Positions 43,090-51,332 of a stretch of 64,000 nucleotides of DNA are shown here, one piece after another. Under the pieces are notes generated by a model. It was not told the origin of the DNA. It searched no databases and saw only the letters and a list, made by a program, of their open reading frames with translations. Made by a program: the position numbers and the translations under genes. Source of the DNA: Bacteroides sp. GTDB taxonomy: Bacteria; Bacteroidota; Bacteroidia; Bacteroidales; Bacteroidaceae. Every line of letters begins with the position of its first letter. Position 1 is the first letter of the stretch. The DNA lies in NCBI GenBank assembly GCA_015060735.1, contig SUXX01000004.1, forward strand, positions 51,398 to 115,397. The letters are read 5' to 3'.

Positions 43090-45450
43090 TTAGTTGTTAC
43101 CAACGTAAGCATTAATGGTTACACCATCAGCAATATGAACATCGCTCTGACCGTTGTAATCTTCATATACTACATTGGAATCATAGGTACCTCCATTGAA
43201 GTAAAGTTCGCCCAAATAGGTTCCAGCCTCTTGATTCCAAATATAAGTAGTAGCACCGTTATTTGCATGAAACTCACCGTCATTAACAATCAATGTTGCA
43301 GTTCCTCCCTGCTGAGGATAATTGCGGAACAAGTTGATAGCATCACCACTAACAGAGTAGTCACCTCCATTGATGGTCAACTTAGTTGCACTAGATGCAT
43401 TTGTCGTACGGTTATCAACAATGGCAGCAATAATCCAAGTATGATCGTTTCTGACGTTACTAATATTGTACGCACCACCATTTAACATCAACTCACCAGA
43501 GTTCAAGAAAATTGCCAAAGACCGATTATCCGCTGTTATTTCAGTAACAGCATTGATTTCACCGTCACCGAAAACAGTCAAAGAAGAAGTACTGGGGATG
43601 GTGAACATGGCATAATGATCAGAGCCTACGTAAGAAGCAGTCAATTTGTGGCCGTTCAAGCTAAGAACAACATCCGCATCGGCAGGAATGGTGATAGTGG
43701 CGTCACCCAATTCGATATCACTGACCAAAACGATACTCTTTCCTCCGTTGATAGCCGTTGTCAAATCATTCACGCTAGAAACTTCGGTTGCAAAATCATC
43801 ACTAATAACCACATTATTGAATGTACCGCCCATAACATTAACTACACCGGCACCTTCAGGAGCAGAAGCAGAAGGCTTCTGATTCCAGATAGCACCTTTA
43901 TCATTATCGCGTCCATTGAACGTACCACCGTAAATATTGATTGTAGCAACGGTTGCATAGTTGTTATGACCTGCCGCATTCGCAAAATTACGGAAGAGAT
44001 TACGATGGAAGGTATATGTACCTCCATTGATATTCAATGTAACATTTGCCACATTACTATTGTTATCCACAAACGTAGGAATCAATGCATCCGGATATTC
44101 CAATGCTGTCATAATCCAGTTACCTCCATTCAGATTGACGGTACCACCTATATTATTGATAAATGCTGCCAAGCCTGTTGCTGTATGCGTAACCACATTC
44201 ACATTGCCTTGACCTTGAATAGTCAGCGTTCCATTGTTTTGAACTTGGAAGATAGCCGTGTTACGGGTTACATCAGGAATATTGGCGATGAGTTCGTAAC
44301 CATTCAAGTCGATGGTTACATTCTTTCCGTCGAGGACAAAGAGGTATGGACTAGCGATAGTTGCGTCAAGTGCCGTTTCACCTACCAATTTGATGGTTTC
44401 ACCATCCTGAACCGCATCCATTGCCTTGGCAAAAGAAGTGTAAGCCACACCGTTAATTGTTGCATAAGGCATCTTCAAATTGTTATCGTCCTCGTAAACA
44501 GGATCAATGATAATATTGAATGTTATATCACCTGTCAACAGTTTACCAAGAATATTGGTACGCCAGTTACGTTGTACAGGAACATTGTTCAAGCCTTGAT
44601 TGAATCTGATTTCGTTACCTGCTGTCGGTTTGAATACAAAGCTTACATTGTCTAAGGTTGTCTTTGCATAACCTGTCGTTGCATCAGCCGGAAGGATATA
44701 GCTCATAGAAAGCCATTTGTAACTTTCCTTGTTACCATCCCCATCAGTATCCACCTTCAAAGTTTCGCTAGGAATAGCATTAAGAGCGTAAGTTATTTCC
44801 GTAGTTGCATTACCTACCGTTCCATCCAACAGGTTCAAGGAGGTTGCCACATTGCTGATTACAACTGAAGAGTTTGCAATCTGAATACCAGATGATACAG
44901 CAGCATTCCAATCTTCTTCCGTAACCCCCACGTTGATTTGAGCAAAAGGACGTTTCAGTTCCACATCTATGGAAGTAGAACCAGTTACTGTAAATTCAAC
45001 AGTTTTGAAAAAAGCATCACGAGTTTCATCATTGTTGATGTCCGAAGTAGAACCCGTCGTACCATCTGTATAGTCGATAGAGACAGACATGTCATCTGTA
45101 TCTACGGTATAGGCATCACATTCTGAATCCTGTGCCCAGAAAGCAACTTTGTAAGTCTGTCCCTTAGCCAAGATGAGACTTTCGGTTGTCGGGAAATTAA
45201 CATTATCCTTACTAACAACTGCAATGTCGGAAAGGCGATTACCATCCTTGTCAAATACAGCATAAACTAATCTATCGGCACCCGTACCATCACTGATACC
45301 ACGGCTTCCAATCACACTTTCCAAGTCAAGCGAGAACTTTACCTGAGCTTCATTACCTGCCTGAGTATTTTCCTGTACGTCATCAGAGCAAGAGGTTGCA
45401 AACAACATACCTGCAGTCGCAAAAATTCCAAAAATAATTTTCTTGTCCAT
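43090..45450 (-). CDS. Large fimbrillin-like surface lipoprotein with two beta-helix-like domains
   Basis: A 786-residue lipoprotein (signal to FATSC/SDDVQ). Residues about 30-330 resemble Bacteroidetes fimbrillin/DUF6562 domains (VKFSLDLESVIGSRG, KRPFAQINVGV, MSYILPADA). Residues about 345-550 and 555-786 are two copies of a repetitive module with many VTIDLNGYEL, LTIQGQGNVN, VNLNGGNW, TLNINGGTYTFHRNLFRNF and INIYGGTFNG strands, which suggests a right-handed parallel beta-helix. The second copy follows the same order (LSLNGHKL, LTVFGDGEIN, LMLNGGAY, LTINGGDY, INLFRNYP, IWNQEAGT, ELYFNGGTY). It is the last gene of an Mfa-type operon, so it may be a stalk or tip fimbrial subunit or adhesin. 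Confidence 0.72.
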   Translation of the reverse strand: MDKKIIFGIFATAGMLFATSCSDDVQENTQAGNEAQVKFSLDLESVIGSRGISDGTGADRLVYAVFDKDGNRLSDIAVVSKDNVNFPTTESLILAKGQTYKVAFWAQDSECDAYTVDTDDMSVSIDYTDGTTGSTSDINNDETRDAFFKTVEFTVTGSTSIDVELKRPFAQINVGVTEEDWNAAVSSGIQIANSSVVISNVATSLNLLDGTVGNATTEITYALNAIPSETLKVDTDGDGNKESYKWLSMSYILPADATTGYAKTTLDNVSFVFKPTAGNEIRFNQGLNNVPVQRNWRTNILGKLLTGDITFNIIIDPVYEDDNNLKMPYATINGVAYTSFAKAMDAVQDGETIKLVGETALDATIASPYLFVLDGKNVTIDLNGYELIANIPDVTRNTAIFQVQNNGTLTIQGQGNVNVVTHTATGLAAFINNIGGTVNLNGGNWIMTALEYPDALIPTFVDNNSNVANVTLNINGGTYTFHRNLFRNFANAAGHNNYATVATINIYGGTFNGRDNDKGAIWNQKPSASAPEGAGVVNVMGGTFNNVVISDDFATEVSSVNDLTTAINGGKSIVLVSDIELGDATITIPADADVVLSLNGHKLTASYVGSDHYAMFTIPSTSSLTVFGDGEINAVTEITADNRSLAIFLNSGELMLNGGAYNISNVRNDHTWIIAAIVDNRTTNASSATKLTINGGDYSVSGDAINLFRNYPQQGGTATLIVNDGEFHANNGATTYIWNQEAGTYLGELYFNGGTYDSNVVYEDYNGQSDVHIADGVTINAYVGNN

Positions 45451-45488
45451 TAGTAATCATTTTAGTAAAACAAATTTATTTATAAAAG

Positions 45489-46514
45489 CTATTCAAACTT
45501 TATGTTGTGGTCTCCATTAAAACTGGGGTTGATGGTTACACCTCCCGTTGCTTCCGATATTAGGAACGTACCCGTCAATAAGGTATGCCGACTACGTTTG
45601 ACCGGCACATCCACCGGCTTAGTTAAGGAGACTTGTGTACCTTTCTTATCATAAAGGGCCATCTGCATAGTTACAGTTGTCTCCTTGTCGTTAGCAAGAA
45701 CATAATCAAATCCCATTGAAGCCTCCTTGTCGTTAAGTTTCTTCAAAGTTGATTCAAACATCACACCCGTAGAAGAGTCAACCGGCTTGTCGGTATACAT
45801 GCTATAAGTGTCTGCCATAAAGCCCACATAATGAAATGCCACCTTGTAATCCTCCAAGTTCACGGTTCTGCTTTCCCTAGAATCCACACGAACCGATTCC
45901 TTTTTAATGAATTCCTCCACATCATTGGTAACGAATTCAATTTTGGCAAGGGGGCGTTGCATCGTTATATTAACCGTATCAAGCTGATGGTTCCTGACAT
46001 CTGCAACCAGCGACAGACGGTTCGTACCCCGAAAGGCATCCCGATAGTTTGTATTTCCTTGATGGTCGCCTTGCAACTTGATTTCGTTGAAGTTGGCTGC
46101 ATCGTGGAAGGGTGTATCTCCAACTGTTTCCATCAAGTCCGACCATACCATCACGTTATAATCCCCTTCCGGAAGACTAAGCGTCACCTCGTGCTCATAA
46201 CCCTCGGAAATATCCTTGGTGAATACAAACTCCTGTGCGTAAATGGATGCGACACGCTGCATCTCTGATACGGGATAGGCACGTATAACATAGCGGATCT
46301 TACCTTGTCCCAAACGGTTGTCGTACATTTCACCCAATCCTTGTTCCCTAACTTCCAAACCGTTATACAGATGTTTCCATTCGGTCATATCGGTTTCGTA
46401 AACAAGCCGCAGATGGAACGGCACACGGTTGGGCAAGTCCGGCCATTCATGCACATCACACGAAACAAGAAGCATCATCGGTGTCCATATGATAAAGCAT
46501 AATATCCTTTTCAT
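45489..46514 (-). CDS. Mfa2/FimB-like fimbrial anchor lipoprotein
   Basis: A 341-residue lipoprotein with lipobox MLLVSC/DVHEWP. The layout of RVPFHLRLVYETDMTEW, a first sandwich domain (VTLSLPEGDYNVMVWSDLM), then RLSLVADVRNHQLDTVNITMQRPLAKIEFVTND is typical of FimB/Mfa2-type anchors and DUF6562 proteins. Its role would be to anchor or cap the fimbria at the outer membrane. Its ATG overlaps the DUF3575 stop, and the large fimbrillin-like gene follows 38 bases downstream. Confidence 0.75.
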   Translation of the reverse strand: MKRILCFIIWTPMMLLVSCDVHEWPDLPNRVPFHLRLVYETDMTEWKHLYNGLEVREQGLGEMYDNRLGQGKIRYVIRAYPVSEMQRVASIYAQEFVFTKDISEGYEHEVTLSLPEGDYNVMVWSDLMETVGDTPFHDAANFNEIKLQGDHQGNTNYRDAFRGTNRLSLVADVRNHQLDTVNITMQRPLAKIEFVTNDVEEFIKKESVRVDSRESRTVNLEDYKVAFHYVGFMADTYSMYTDKPVDSSTGVMFESTLKKLNDKEASMGFDYVLANDKETTVTMQMALYDKKGTQVSLTKPVDVPVKRSRHTLLTGTFLISEATGGVTINPSFNGDHNIKFE

Positions 46515-47773
46515 CGCTTGCCTCCTCTCTTCTTCAGATCAAACGAATACGAGAACGATACTGCCGCTTGGTCAATGCCCCAATAGACTTTCTTGATGCT
46601 CTCTATCAACGCACCGTCTTTGGTTCGTGGAGTGTTGTAGAACTTGTCGTAATGCAACGGATAGACACCTGCACCAAGTATGAACTCCACCCACCAACGA
46701 TTGTTCTTGCTGATGGGTAGCCGATAACCAACACTCATACCACCACCAATAGCCGGAGTCCTGCGATAATGGTCCTGATATCGGTATTCTCCATCCATAG
46801 CAAAATTATAATATGCCAAACCAAAGTGTGCTCCTGCAAAAAAGCCCTCATTCGCCTCTGACCACCAGTAACGCAACTCAGGCTGAATGGCAAACGTACG
46901 AAACTTGATGGTTGTCTTGAAATAGTCCCAAGCCGAATAATAAACAGGCAAGGTAAACGACCAGTGTTTGGCTAAGTCAACTTCCACGGCTACATTCGCT
47001 ATAACCAGCCCCAATCCAAGGACATTGGTCTTCAGATGTAGTTTTCGAGACCAATCCTCTGCTTCGAGCATTTCAACTTCTACATAAGTGACCGTATCAG
47101 GGACAATTGCCGGTGCTTCCATTATCGGCTCTACAACCAGCGTATCAGAAAAAGCAACAGATTCCTGAACAGGAGGCAAATCCGTCTTAAAAGCTACAAT
47201 CACCGCACAAGCATTCCGCATCCTTCCAAAGAACTGATTATATATTTGTTTCCATATTTTTCCGTTATCCAACGCCTTTAACTTAACAATACGGTTGTCG
47301 ATTTGCGTATTCGGCTGCTGATAATCCACCAATCGGGCCTCTTCTTCCAAGATAGCCATCACTTCATCCTTGCCAGGCAGGTTGGAATCTTCAATTTGAG
47401 ACTTCAGATATTCCCATGGAATATAGCTATCGTCACGCGTAATCAAGCTATCTGGAATATACACTTCCTTGCGAACAAACTTTTCAAGAGCCTCGAGCCG
47501 TCCCCTTGCCAACTTGCGATTAAGCTGATAGCTACCTTCAGGAGAAGCTGCACCACAAAAAGATACTTCGACGATGCGAGTTGTGCTATCCTGACGGAGA
47601 GTCTGAAGAAACTCCACCAGTTCCTGCATGCGAGCAGCATTATCCGAAAAGGAAGGGTCTATGACCATGCTGTTCAAACGGAAGTCCACACATATCTCCG
47701 AGCGTCTTTCTTGTGCATATCCAATACCGACTCCAAACAAAAAGAGAATCAGTGTTATTAAAGTATCCTTCAT
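46511..47773 (-). CDS. DUF3575 / OmpA-like outer-membrane protein of the fimbrial operon
   Basis: A protein of about 420 residues. A signal peptide (MKDTLITLILFLFGVGIGYAQ) precedes an OmpA-like periplasmic stretch (VEVSFCGAASPEGSYQLNRKLARGRLEALEKFV, about 65-100). The C-terminal half is a DUF3575 beta-barrel (KLHLKTNVLGLGLVIANVAVEVDLAKHWSFTLPVYYSAWDYF... VSFSYSFDLKKRGGKR). In Bacteroides and Porphyromonas such genes stand at the head of Mfa-type fimbrial operons. I prefer the ATG at 47773; an ATG at 47779 adds two residues. It overlaps the next gene by ATGA. Confidence 0.8.
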   Translation of the reverse strand: MKDTLITLILFLFGVGIGYAQERRSEICVDFRLNSMVIDPSFSDNAARMQELVEFLQTLRQDSTTRIVEVSFCGAASPEGSYQLNRKLARGRLEALEKFVRKEVYIPDSLITRDDSYIPWEYLKSQIEDSNLPGKDEVMAILEEEARLVDYQQPNTQIDNRIVKLKALDNGKIWKQIYNQFFGRMRNACAVIVAFKTDLPPVQESVAFSDTLVVEPIMEAPAIVPDTVTYVEVEMLEAEDWSRKLHLKTNVLGLGLVIANVAVEVDLAKHWSFTLPVYYSAWDYFKTTIKFRTFAIQPELRYWWSEANEGFFAGAHFGLAYYNFAMDGEYRYQDHYRRTPAIGGGMSVGYRLPISKNNRWWVEFILGAGVYPLHYDKFYNTPRTKDGALIESIKKVYWGIDQAAVSFSYSFDLKKRGGKR

Positions 47774-48051
47774 ACACATAAATCCAGTTTTAAGACCACA
47801 CCTCTTGAAGAGAGTGATTCATTCTTCTGTGAGCAATAAACAAGCCAACTGATAAATTGCTCAACGATTTCAGGATATACCCCTAACAAAAAGTATTTTT
47901 TGGACAAATTTTAGAATTGTTTACCGAAGAAGTGATGGTTTTGGAATACAGTCATTCCTTTTCTTGAGACATCTTCACGTTTTAAAGAAATCTGTCAACT
48001 GCGGCTTTTCCATTCTGCACGAAATCGTTCATCCGTCAAGATGTTTAGAGC

Positions 48052-48135
48052 GATTCACTGGGGTGAGTCGGTCGTTTCACTAGAGTGAATCGGTAGATTG
48101 ACTTAAGTGAGTCAGTCGATTCACTGGAGTGAATC
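48052..48135. promoter_or_regulatory. Four 18-bp dyads at an exact 22-bp period
   Basis: Dyads start at 48052, 48074, 48096 and 48118: GATTCACTGGGGTGAGTC, GTTTCACTAGAGTGAATC, GATTGACTTAAGTGAGTC and GATTCACTGGAGTGAATC (the last perfect). Each is 18 bp with 4-bp linkers. The array ends 12 bp before the -33 TTG of the HU-like gene, as an upstream regulator-binding array would. The remaining gap 47780-48051 shows nothing else clear. Confidence 0.8.
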
Positions 48136-48146
48136 GATTTAAGCAC

Positions 48147-48177
48147 TTGCATCTTTACACAAGTTTTCCTATCTTTG
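48147..48177 (+). promoter_or_regulatory. Promoter of the HU-like gene
   Basis: TTG (48147-48149), exactly 20 bp, then TATCTTTG (48170-48177). Full agreement with the Bacteroides sigma consensus; the ATG is 25 bases downstream. Confidence 0.75.
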
Positions 48178-48201
48178 TACATTCACTAAAACCTAAGAAT
48201 C

Positions 48202-48825
48202 ATGCCTATCGAATACGAGTTTTACCGCAACCCCAACTCACAAGGAACCAACAAGAAGCGTTATCATGCCCGAGTCATATCCGGCAATCGGATTTCGTCC
48301 GACCGGCTGGCCAAGGAAATCCAGCAGGAAAGTTCGCTGACCATTGCCGATGTGAAGGCCGTACTCATCACACTGGGTGACAAACTGGCCAAACACCTAG
48401 GCGAAGGAAGCAAGGTGCATCTGGAAGGAATCGGCTATTTCCAAGTGAACTTGCAATGTAAGGAAGAAGTTCGTACCCCGCATGCCGTCCGATCGGAAAA
48501 CGTGGAGTTCAAATCGGTTTCCTATCGGGCAGACAATGAACTGAAAAAGCATTTGCGACAACAAAAAATACTACGCTCGAAAAACAAACCACATTCTATG
48601 CCGATGACGGAGGAAGAAGTCGACCGGATACTAACGGAACATTTTGCAACGCACGAAACCCTCACCCGCCGGCAATTCCAATTTCATGGTATGCAGGTAA
48701 AATCGACCGCCCACCGCATCCTGAAAAAGCTGGTGGAAGATGGCAAACTGAAGAATGTAGCCACTCGACAAAATCCGGTTTACATGCCCGACAACGGCCA
48801 TTACTCTCCTGTGGCAGAAAAATAA
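48202..48825 (+). CDS. HU-family DNA-binding protein with C-terminal winged-helix-like domain
   Basis: A 207-residue protein. Residues 1-125 form an HU/IHF-like domain of the HU-HIG type found in Bacteroidetes (EYEFYRNPN... KKRYHARVISGNRISSDRLAKEIQQESSLTIADVKAVL, KVHLEGIGYFQVNLQ). Residues about 135-200 look like a winged helix (MTEEEVDRILTEHFATHETLTRRQFQFHGMQVKSTAHRILKKLVEDGKLK). The domain pair is about twice the length of plain HU, so it may act as a sequence-specific regulator. Its promoter is preceded by four regularly spaced dyads, perhaps its own binding sites; that is inference. A 13-bp stem terminator overlaps the stop. Confidence 0.82.
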   Translation: MPIEYEFYRNPNSQGTNKKRYHARVISGNRISSDRLAKEIQQESSLTIADVKAVLITLGDKLAKHLGEGSKVHLEGIGYFQVNLQCKEEVRTPHAVRSENVEFKSVSYRADNELKKHLRQQKILRSKNKPHSMPMTEEEVDRILTEHFATHETLTRRQFQFHGMQVKSTAHRILKKLVEDGKLKNVATRQNPVYMPDNGHYSPVAEK

Positions 48826-48853
48826 ACGTGTGGCAGATAATCTGCCACACGTT
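48825..48853. terminator. Terminator after the HU-like gene
   Basis: AACGTGTGGCAGA / TCTGCCACACGTT, a perfect 13-bp stem with loop TAA, beginning at the last base of the stop codon. Confidence 0.75.
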
Positions 48854-48925
48854 CTTATTGATTCTCAAGGACTTACATCTATATTGCAGATATGGCAGAT
48901 GCTATTTGATTATATTTGGTTCTGA

Positions 48926-50863
48926 CTAACCCTTTACTTCGTCCAGCTCCATCGAAACCATTTCCCATTCTTCAACCACGGCATCGAGTTCCTTCTTCAG
49001 TTGCTGATGACGTTCGTAGAGTTTCATGTCCGAAGCACCTTCGGGAGTGGCCATTTGAGCCTCAACCTCAGCGATTTGCGATTCTATCTTCTCGATGCGA
49101 GATTCACAATCTGCCACCTGTTTTTCAAGCTTCTTGATCTTCTTGTTCAACTCCTTCTGTGCCTCGTAAGAGAGTTTGTTTTCGCTCACCGTCACGGGTT
49201 CTTCTTTCTTGATGGAAGCCGTAGGCGAAATGGTGAGCTGGAGTTCGTTGAGGTTTTCAATCTTTTTCTTTTGGAGGAAATCGTAGATGCCACCGATGTG
49301 TTCACGTACCACTCCCCCACCGAATTCGTACACCTTGGTCACGAGTCCGTCGAGGAATTCACGGTCGTGCGACACGACAATCACCGTTCCGTCGAAATCG
49401 CGGATGGCATCCTTCAATACGTCCTTCGATCGCATGTCGAGGTGGTTGGTAGGTTCGTCAAGGATAAGGAAGTTCACGGGTTCAAGGAGGAGTTTAATCA
49501 TCGCCAAACGGCTTCTTTCGCCACCTGAAAGCACTTTCACTTTCTTATCCGATGCCTCGCCACCGAACATGAATGCACCGAGTATATCGCGTATTTTCAA
49601 GCGGATGTCGCCCTTCGCCACATAGTCGATAGTATCGAAAACGGTCTTATCCTCGTCGAGTAATTGTGCCTGATTCTGAGCGAAGTAGCCTATCTGCACA
49701 TTGTGCCCCACAGTGAGCTTTCCTTCGAATGGAATCTCGTCCATGATACATTTCACGAGGGTAGATTTCCCTTCGCCGTTCTTGCCCACAAAGGCCACTT
49801 TCTCGCCTCGCTTGATGGTGAGGTTCACATCGTGGAAGACCGTTTGTGCTCCGTAAGCTTTCTTCACGTCCTCGCAAATAATCGGGTAATCGCCCGAACG
49901 CATGGCAGGCGGGAATTTCAAACGCAACGAAGCATTGTCTTCTTCATCCACTTCGATACGTTCAATCTTTTCCAGTTGCTTGATGCGGCTCTGCACCTGT
50001 ACGGCCTTGGTCGCCTTGTATCGGAACCGTTCGATAAAATCCTCTGTATCTTGGATTTGCTTCTGTTGGTTTTCGTAAGCACGGAGCTGTTGTTCACGTC
50101 TTTCTTTGCGGAGCACCACAAACTCATCGTATGCCACCTTATAGTCATAGATACGTCCGCAGGAGATTTCGATGGTGCGGTTGGTTACGTTGTTGATAAA
50201 GGCACGGTCGTGCGATACGAGCACCACGGCACCGGCATTGACCTTGAGGAAGTTTTCGAGCCATTGGATGGACTCAATGTCGAGGTGGTTGGTAGGTTCG
50301 TCGAGCAGAAGCACATCCGGTCGTCTGAGCAAGAGTTTCGCCAACTCGATACGCATACGCCATCCGCCACTGAACTCGGAAGTAGAGCGATTGAAGTCCG
50401 CACGGCTGAATCCCAAACCCATGAGCGTACGTTCGATTTCGGCTTGATAGTTCATTCCTCCCATCATCTGGAAGCGTTCGTTTTCGTGTGTGAACTTATC
50501 TATCAGCTCTTGGTAACTCTCAGATTCATAATCGGTACGGTCGGCCAATTCCTTATTCAGTCGATTCAGGTTCTCTTGCATCTCGAAGATATGTTCGAAA
50601 GCCATCTCGGCCTCTTCCATCACGGTACGCGTATCACTCAGAATCATGACCTGAGGCAAATACCCCACGGTGATTTCCTTCGGCATGGCCACTACGCCCG
50701 AGGTGGGTTGTTGCATCCCAGCCAAAATCTTGAGCATGGTGGATTTGCCCGCCCCGTTCTTGCCCACGAGGGCGATGCGGTCGCGCTTGTTGATAACGTA
50801 TGATACATTCTCGAAGAGAGGGGTTACTCCAAATTCTACCTTCAAATTATCTACTGATACCAT
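48926..50863 (-). CDS. ABC-F family ATPase (Uup/EttA-like)
   Basis: A 645-residue soluble protein with two ABC domains and no membrane segments. Walker A motifs are GKNGAGKST and GKNGEGKST, signatures FSGGWRMRIELAKLL and LSGGERSRLAMIKLL, and each domain has a LILDEPTNHLD-type Walker B. An interdomain arm (VLRKERREQQLRAYENQQKQIQDTEDFIERFRYKATKA) and a C-terminal coiled coil (LNKKIKKLEKQVADCESRIEKIESQ) complete the Uup-like plan. ABC-F proteins act on the ribosome. I use the ATG at 50863 because the track start at 50896 lies upstream of the -7 box at 50884-50891. Confidence 0.92.
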   Translation of the reverse strand: MVSVDNLKVEFGVTPLFENVSYVINKRDRIALVGKNGAGKSTMLKILAGMQQPTSGVVAMPKEITVGYLPQVMILSDTRTVMEEAEMAFEHIFEMQENLNRLNKELADRTDYESESYQELIDKFTHENERFQMMGGMNYQAEIERTLMGLGFSRADFNRSTSEFSGGWRMRIELAKLLLRRPDVLLLDEPTNHLDIESIQWLENFLKVNAGAVVLVSHDRAFINNVTNRTIEISCGRIYDYKVAYDEFVVLRKERREQQLRAYENQQKQIQDTEDFIERFRYKATKAVQVQSRIKQLEKIERIEVDEEDNASLRLKFPPAMRSGDYPIICEDVKKAYGAQTVFHDVNLTIKRGEKVAFVGKNGEGKSTLVKCIMDEIPFEGKLTVGHNVQIGYFAQNQAQLLDEDKTVFDTIDYVAKGDIRLKIRDILGAFMFGGEASDKKVKVLSGGERSRLAMIKLLLEPVNFLILDEPTNHLDMRSKDVLKDAIRDFDGTVIVVSHDREFLDGLVTKVYEFGGGVVREHIGGIYDFLQKKKIENLNELQLTISPTASIKKEEPVTVSENKLSYEAQKELNKKIKKLEKQVADCESRIEKIESQIAEVEAQMATPEGASDMKLYERHQQLKKELDAVVEEWEMVSMELDEVKG

Positions 50864-50883
50864 ATCTTCCTTTTTAAGCGGTG

Positions 50884-50891
50884 CAAAGATA
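50884..50891 (-). promoter_or_regulatory. -7 box of the ABC-F gene
   Basis: TATCTTTG on the minus strand, 21 bases upstream of the ATG at 50863. Confidence 0.6.
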
Positions 50892-50941
50892 GTCATAAAT
50901 TTCCATTGTCATCTAGAGCTCAGCGAAGAATCTTCCCATTC

Positions 50942-51048
50942 GTGTCATCCTGAGCTTTGCAAAGGAGCTGTGTACATAAAGTAGATGCAATCAGATTTTT
51001 CGGACAAAGTACTCAACAACTCGTCTTCGCTAACGCTCAGAATGACAC
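50942..51048. repeat. Dispersed inverted-repeat element, copy 5 (enlarged)
   Basis: Starts GTGTCATCCTGAGCTTTGCA and ends CGCTCAGAATGACAC, but is about 107 bp rather than 79 bp. The centre carries extra sequence. A truncated arm of a further copy (TTGTCATCTAGAGCTCAGCG) lies just before it at 50906-50932. Confidence 0.8.
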
Positions 51049-51158
51049 GACGAAAGAATAACATTCCCCTTGACAAGTACAAAATCCCTCAAAAAGTGTA
51101 AAGCGAGGCTCCAAAACATAAAAATATGCTAAAAAACATACTTTTTACTCCAAAACAT

Positions 51159-51188
51159 TTGCAGATATCAAAAAAGTCCGTACCTTTG
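51159..51188 (+). promoter_or_regulatory. Promoter of the putative small RNA
   Basis: TTG at 51159-51161, a 19-bp spacer and TACCTTTG at 51181-51188. A degenerate second copy of the same segment (TTGCAGATTTCAAAAAAAAC) follows at about 51280, before the S9 peptidase gene. Confidence 0.7.
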
Positions 51189-51194
51189 CAATGT

Positions 51195-51257
51195 GTTTTT
51201 CATAGTATTAGAATTAAGGTTAACAAAGGTTGGAGCAAAGCGTTGCTCCTTTTTTTA
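51195..51257 (+). ncRNA. Putative small RNA of about 60 nt with intrinsic terminator
   Basis: Between a strong promoter and a perfect terminator (GGAGCAA-AGCG-TTGCTCC followed by eight T, 51232-51257) there is room for a transcript of about 60 bases and no ORF. It contains CATAGTATTAGAATTAAGGT and TAACAAAGGTTGGAG. From memory, similar short promoter-terminator units recur in Bacteroides genomes, but I cannot name the family with certainty. It could instead be a leader of the downstream peptidase gene that terminates early. Confidence 0.6.
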
Positions 51258-51332
51258 TGCCCGTATCTTTCCAAATGCTTGCAGATTTCAAAAAAAACTA
51301 CGAATATTGCACTAAAATAAATAATGTATTAT

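Noticed and set aside
48052-48135. CRISPR-like array
   Set aside because: Units are 18-bp dyads with 4-bp linkers, so there are no spacers of 30 bp or more and no cas genes nearby.
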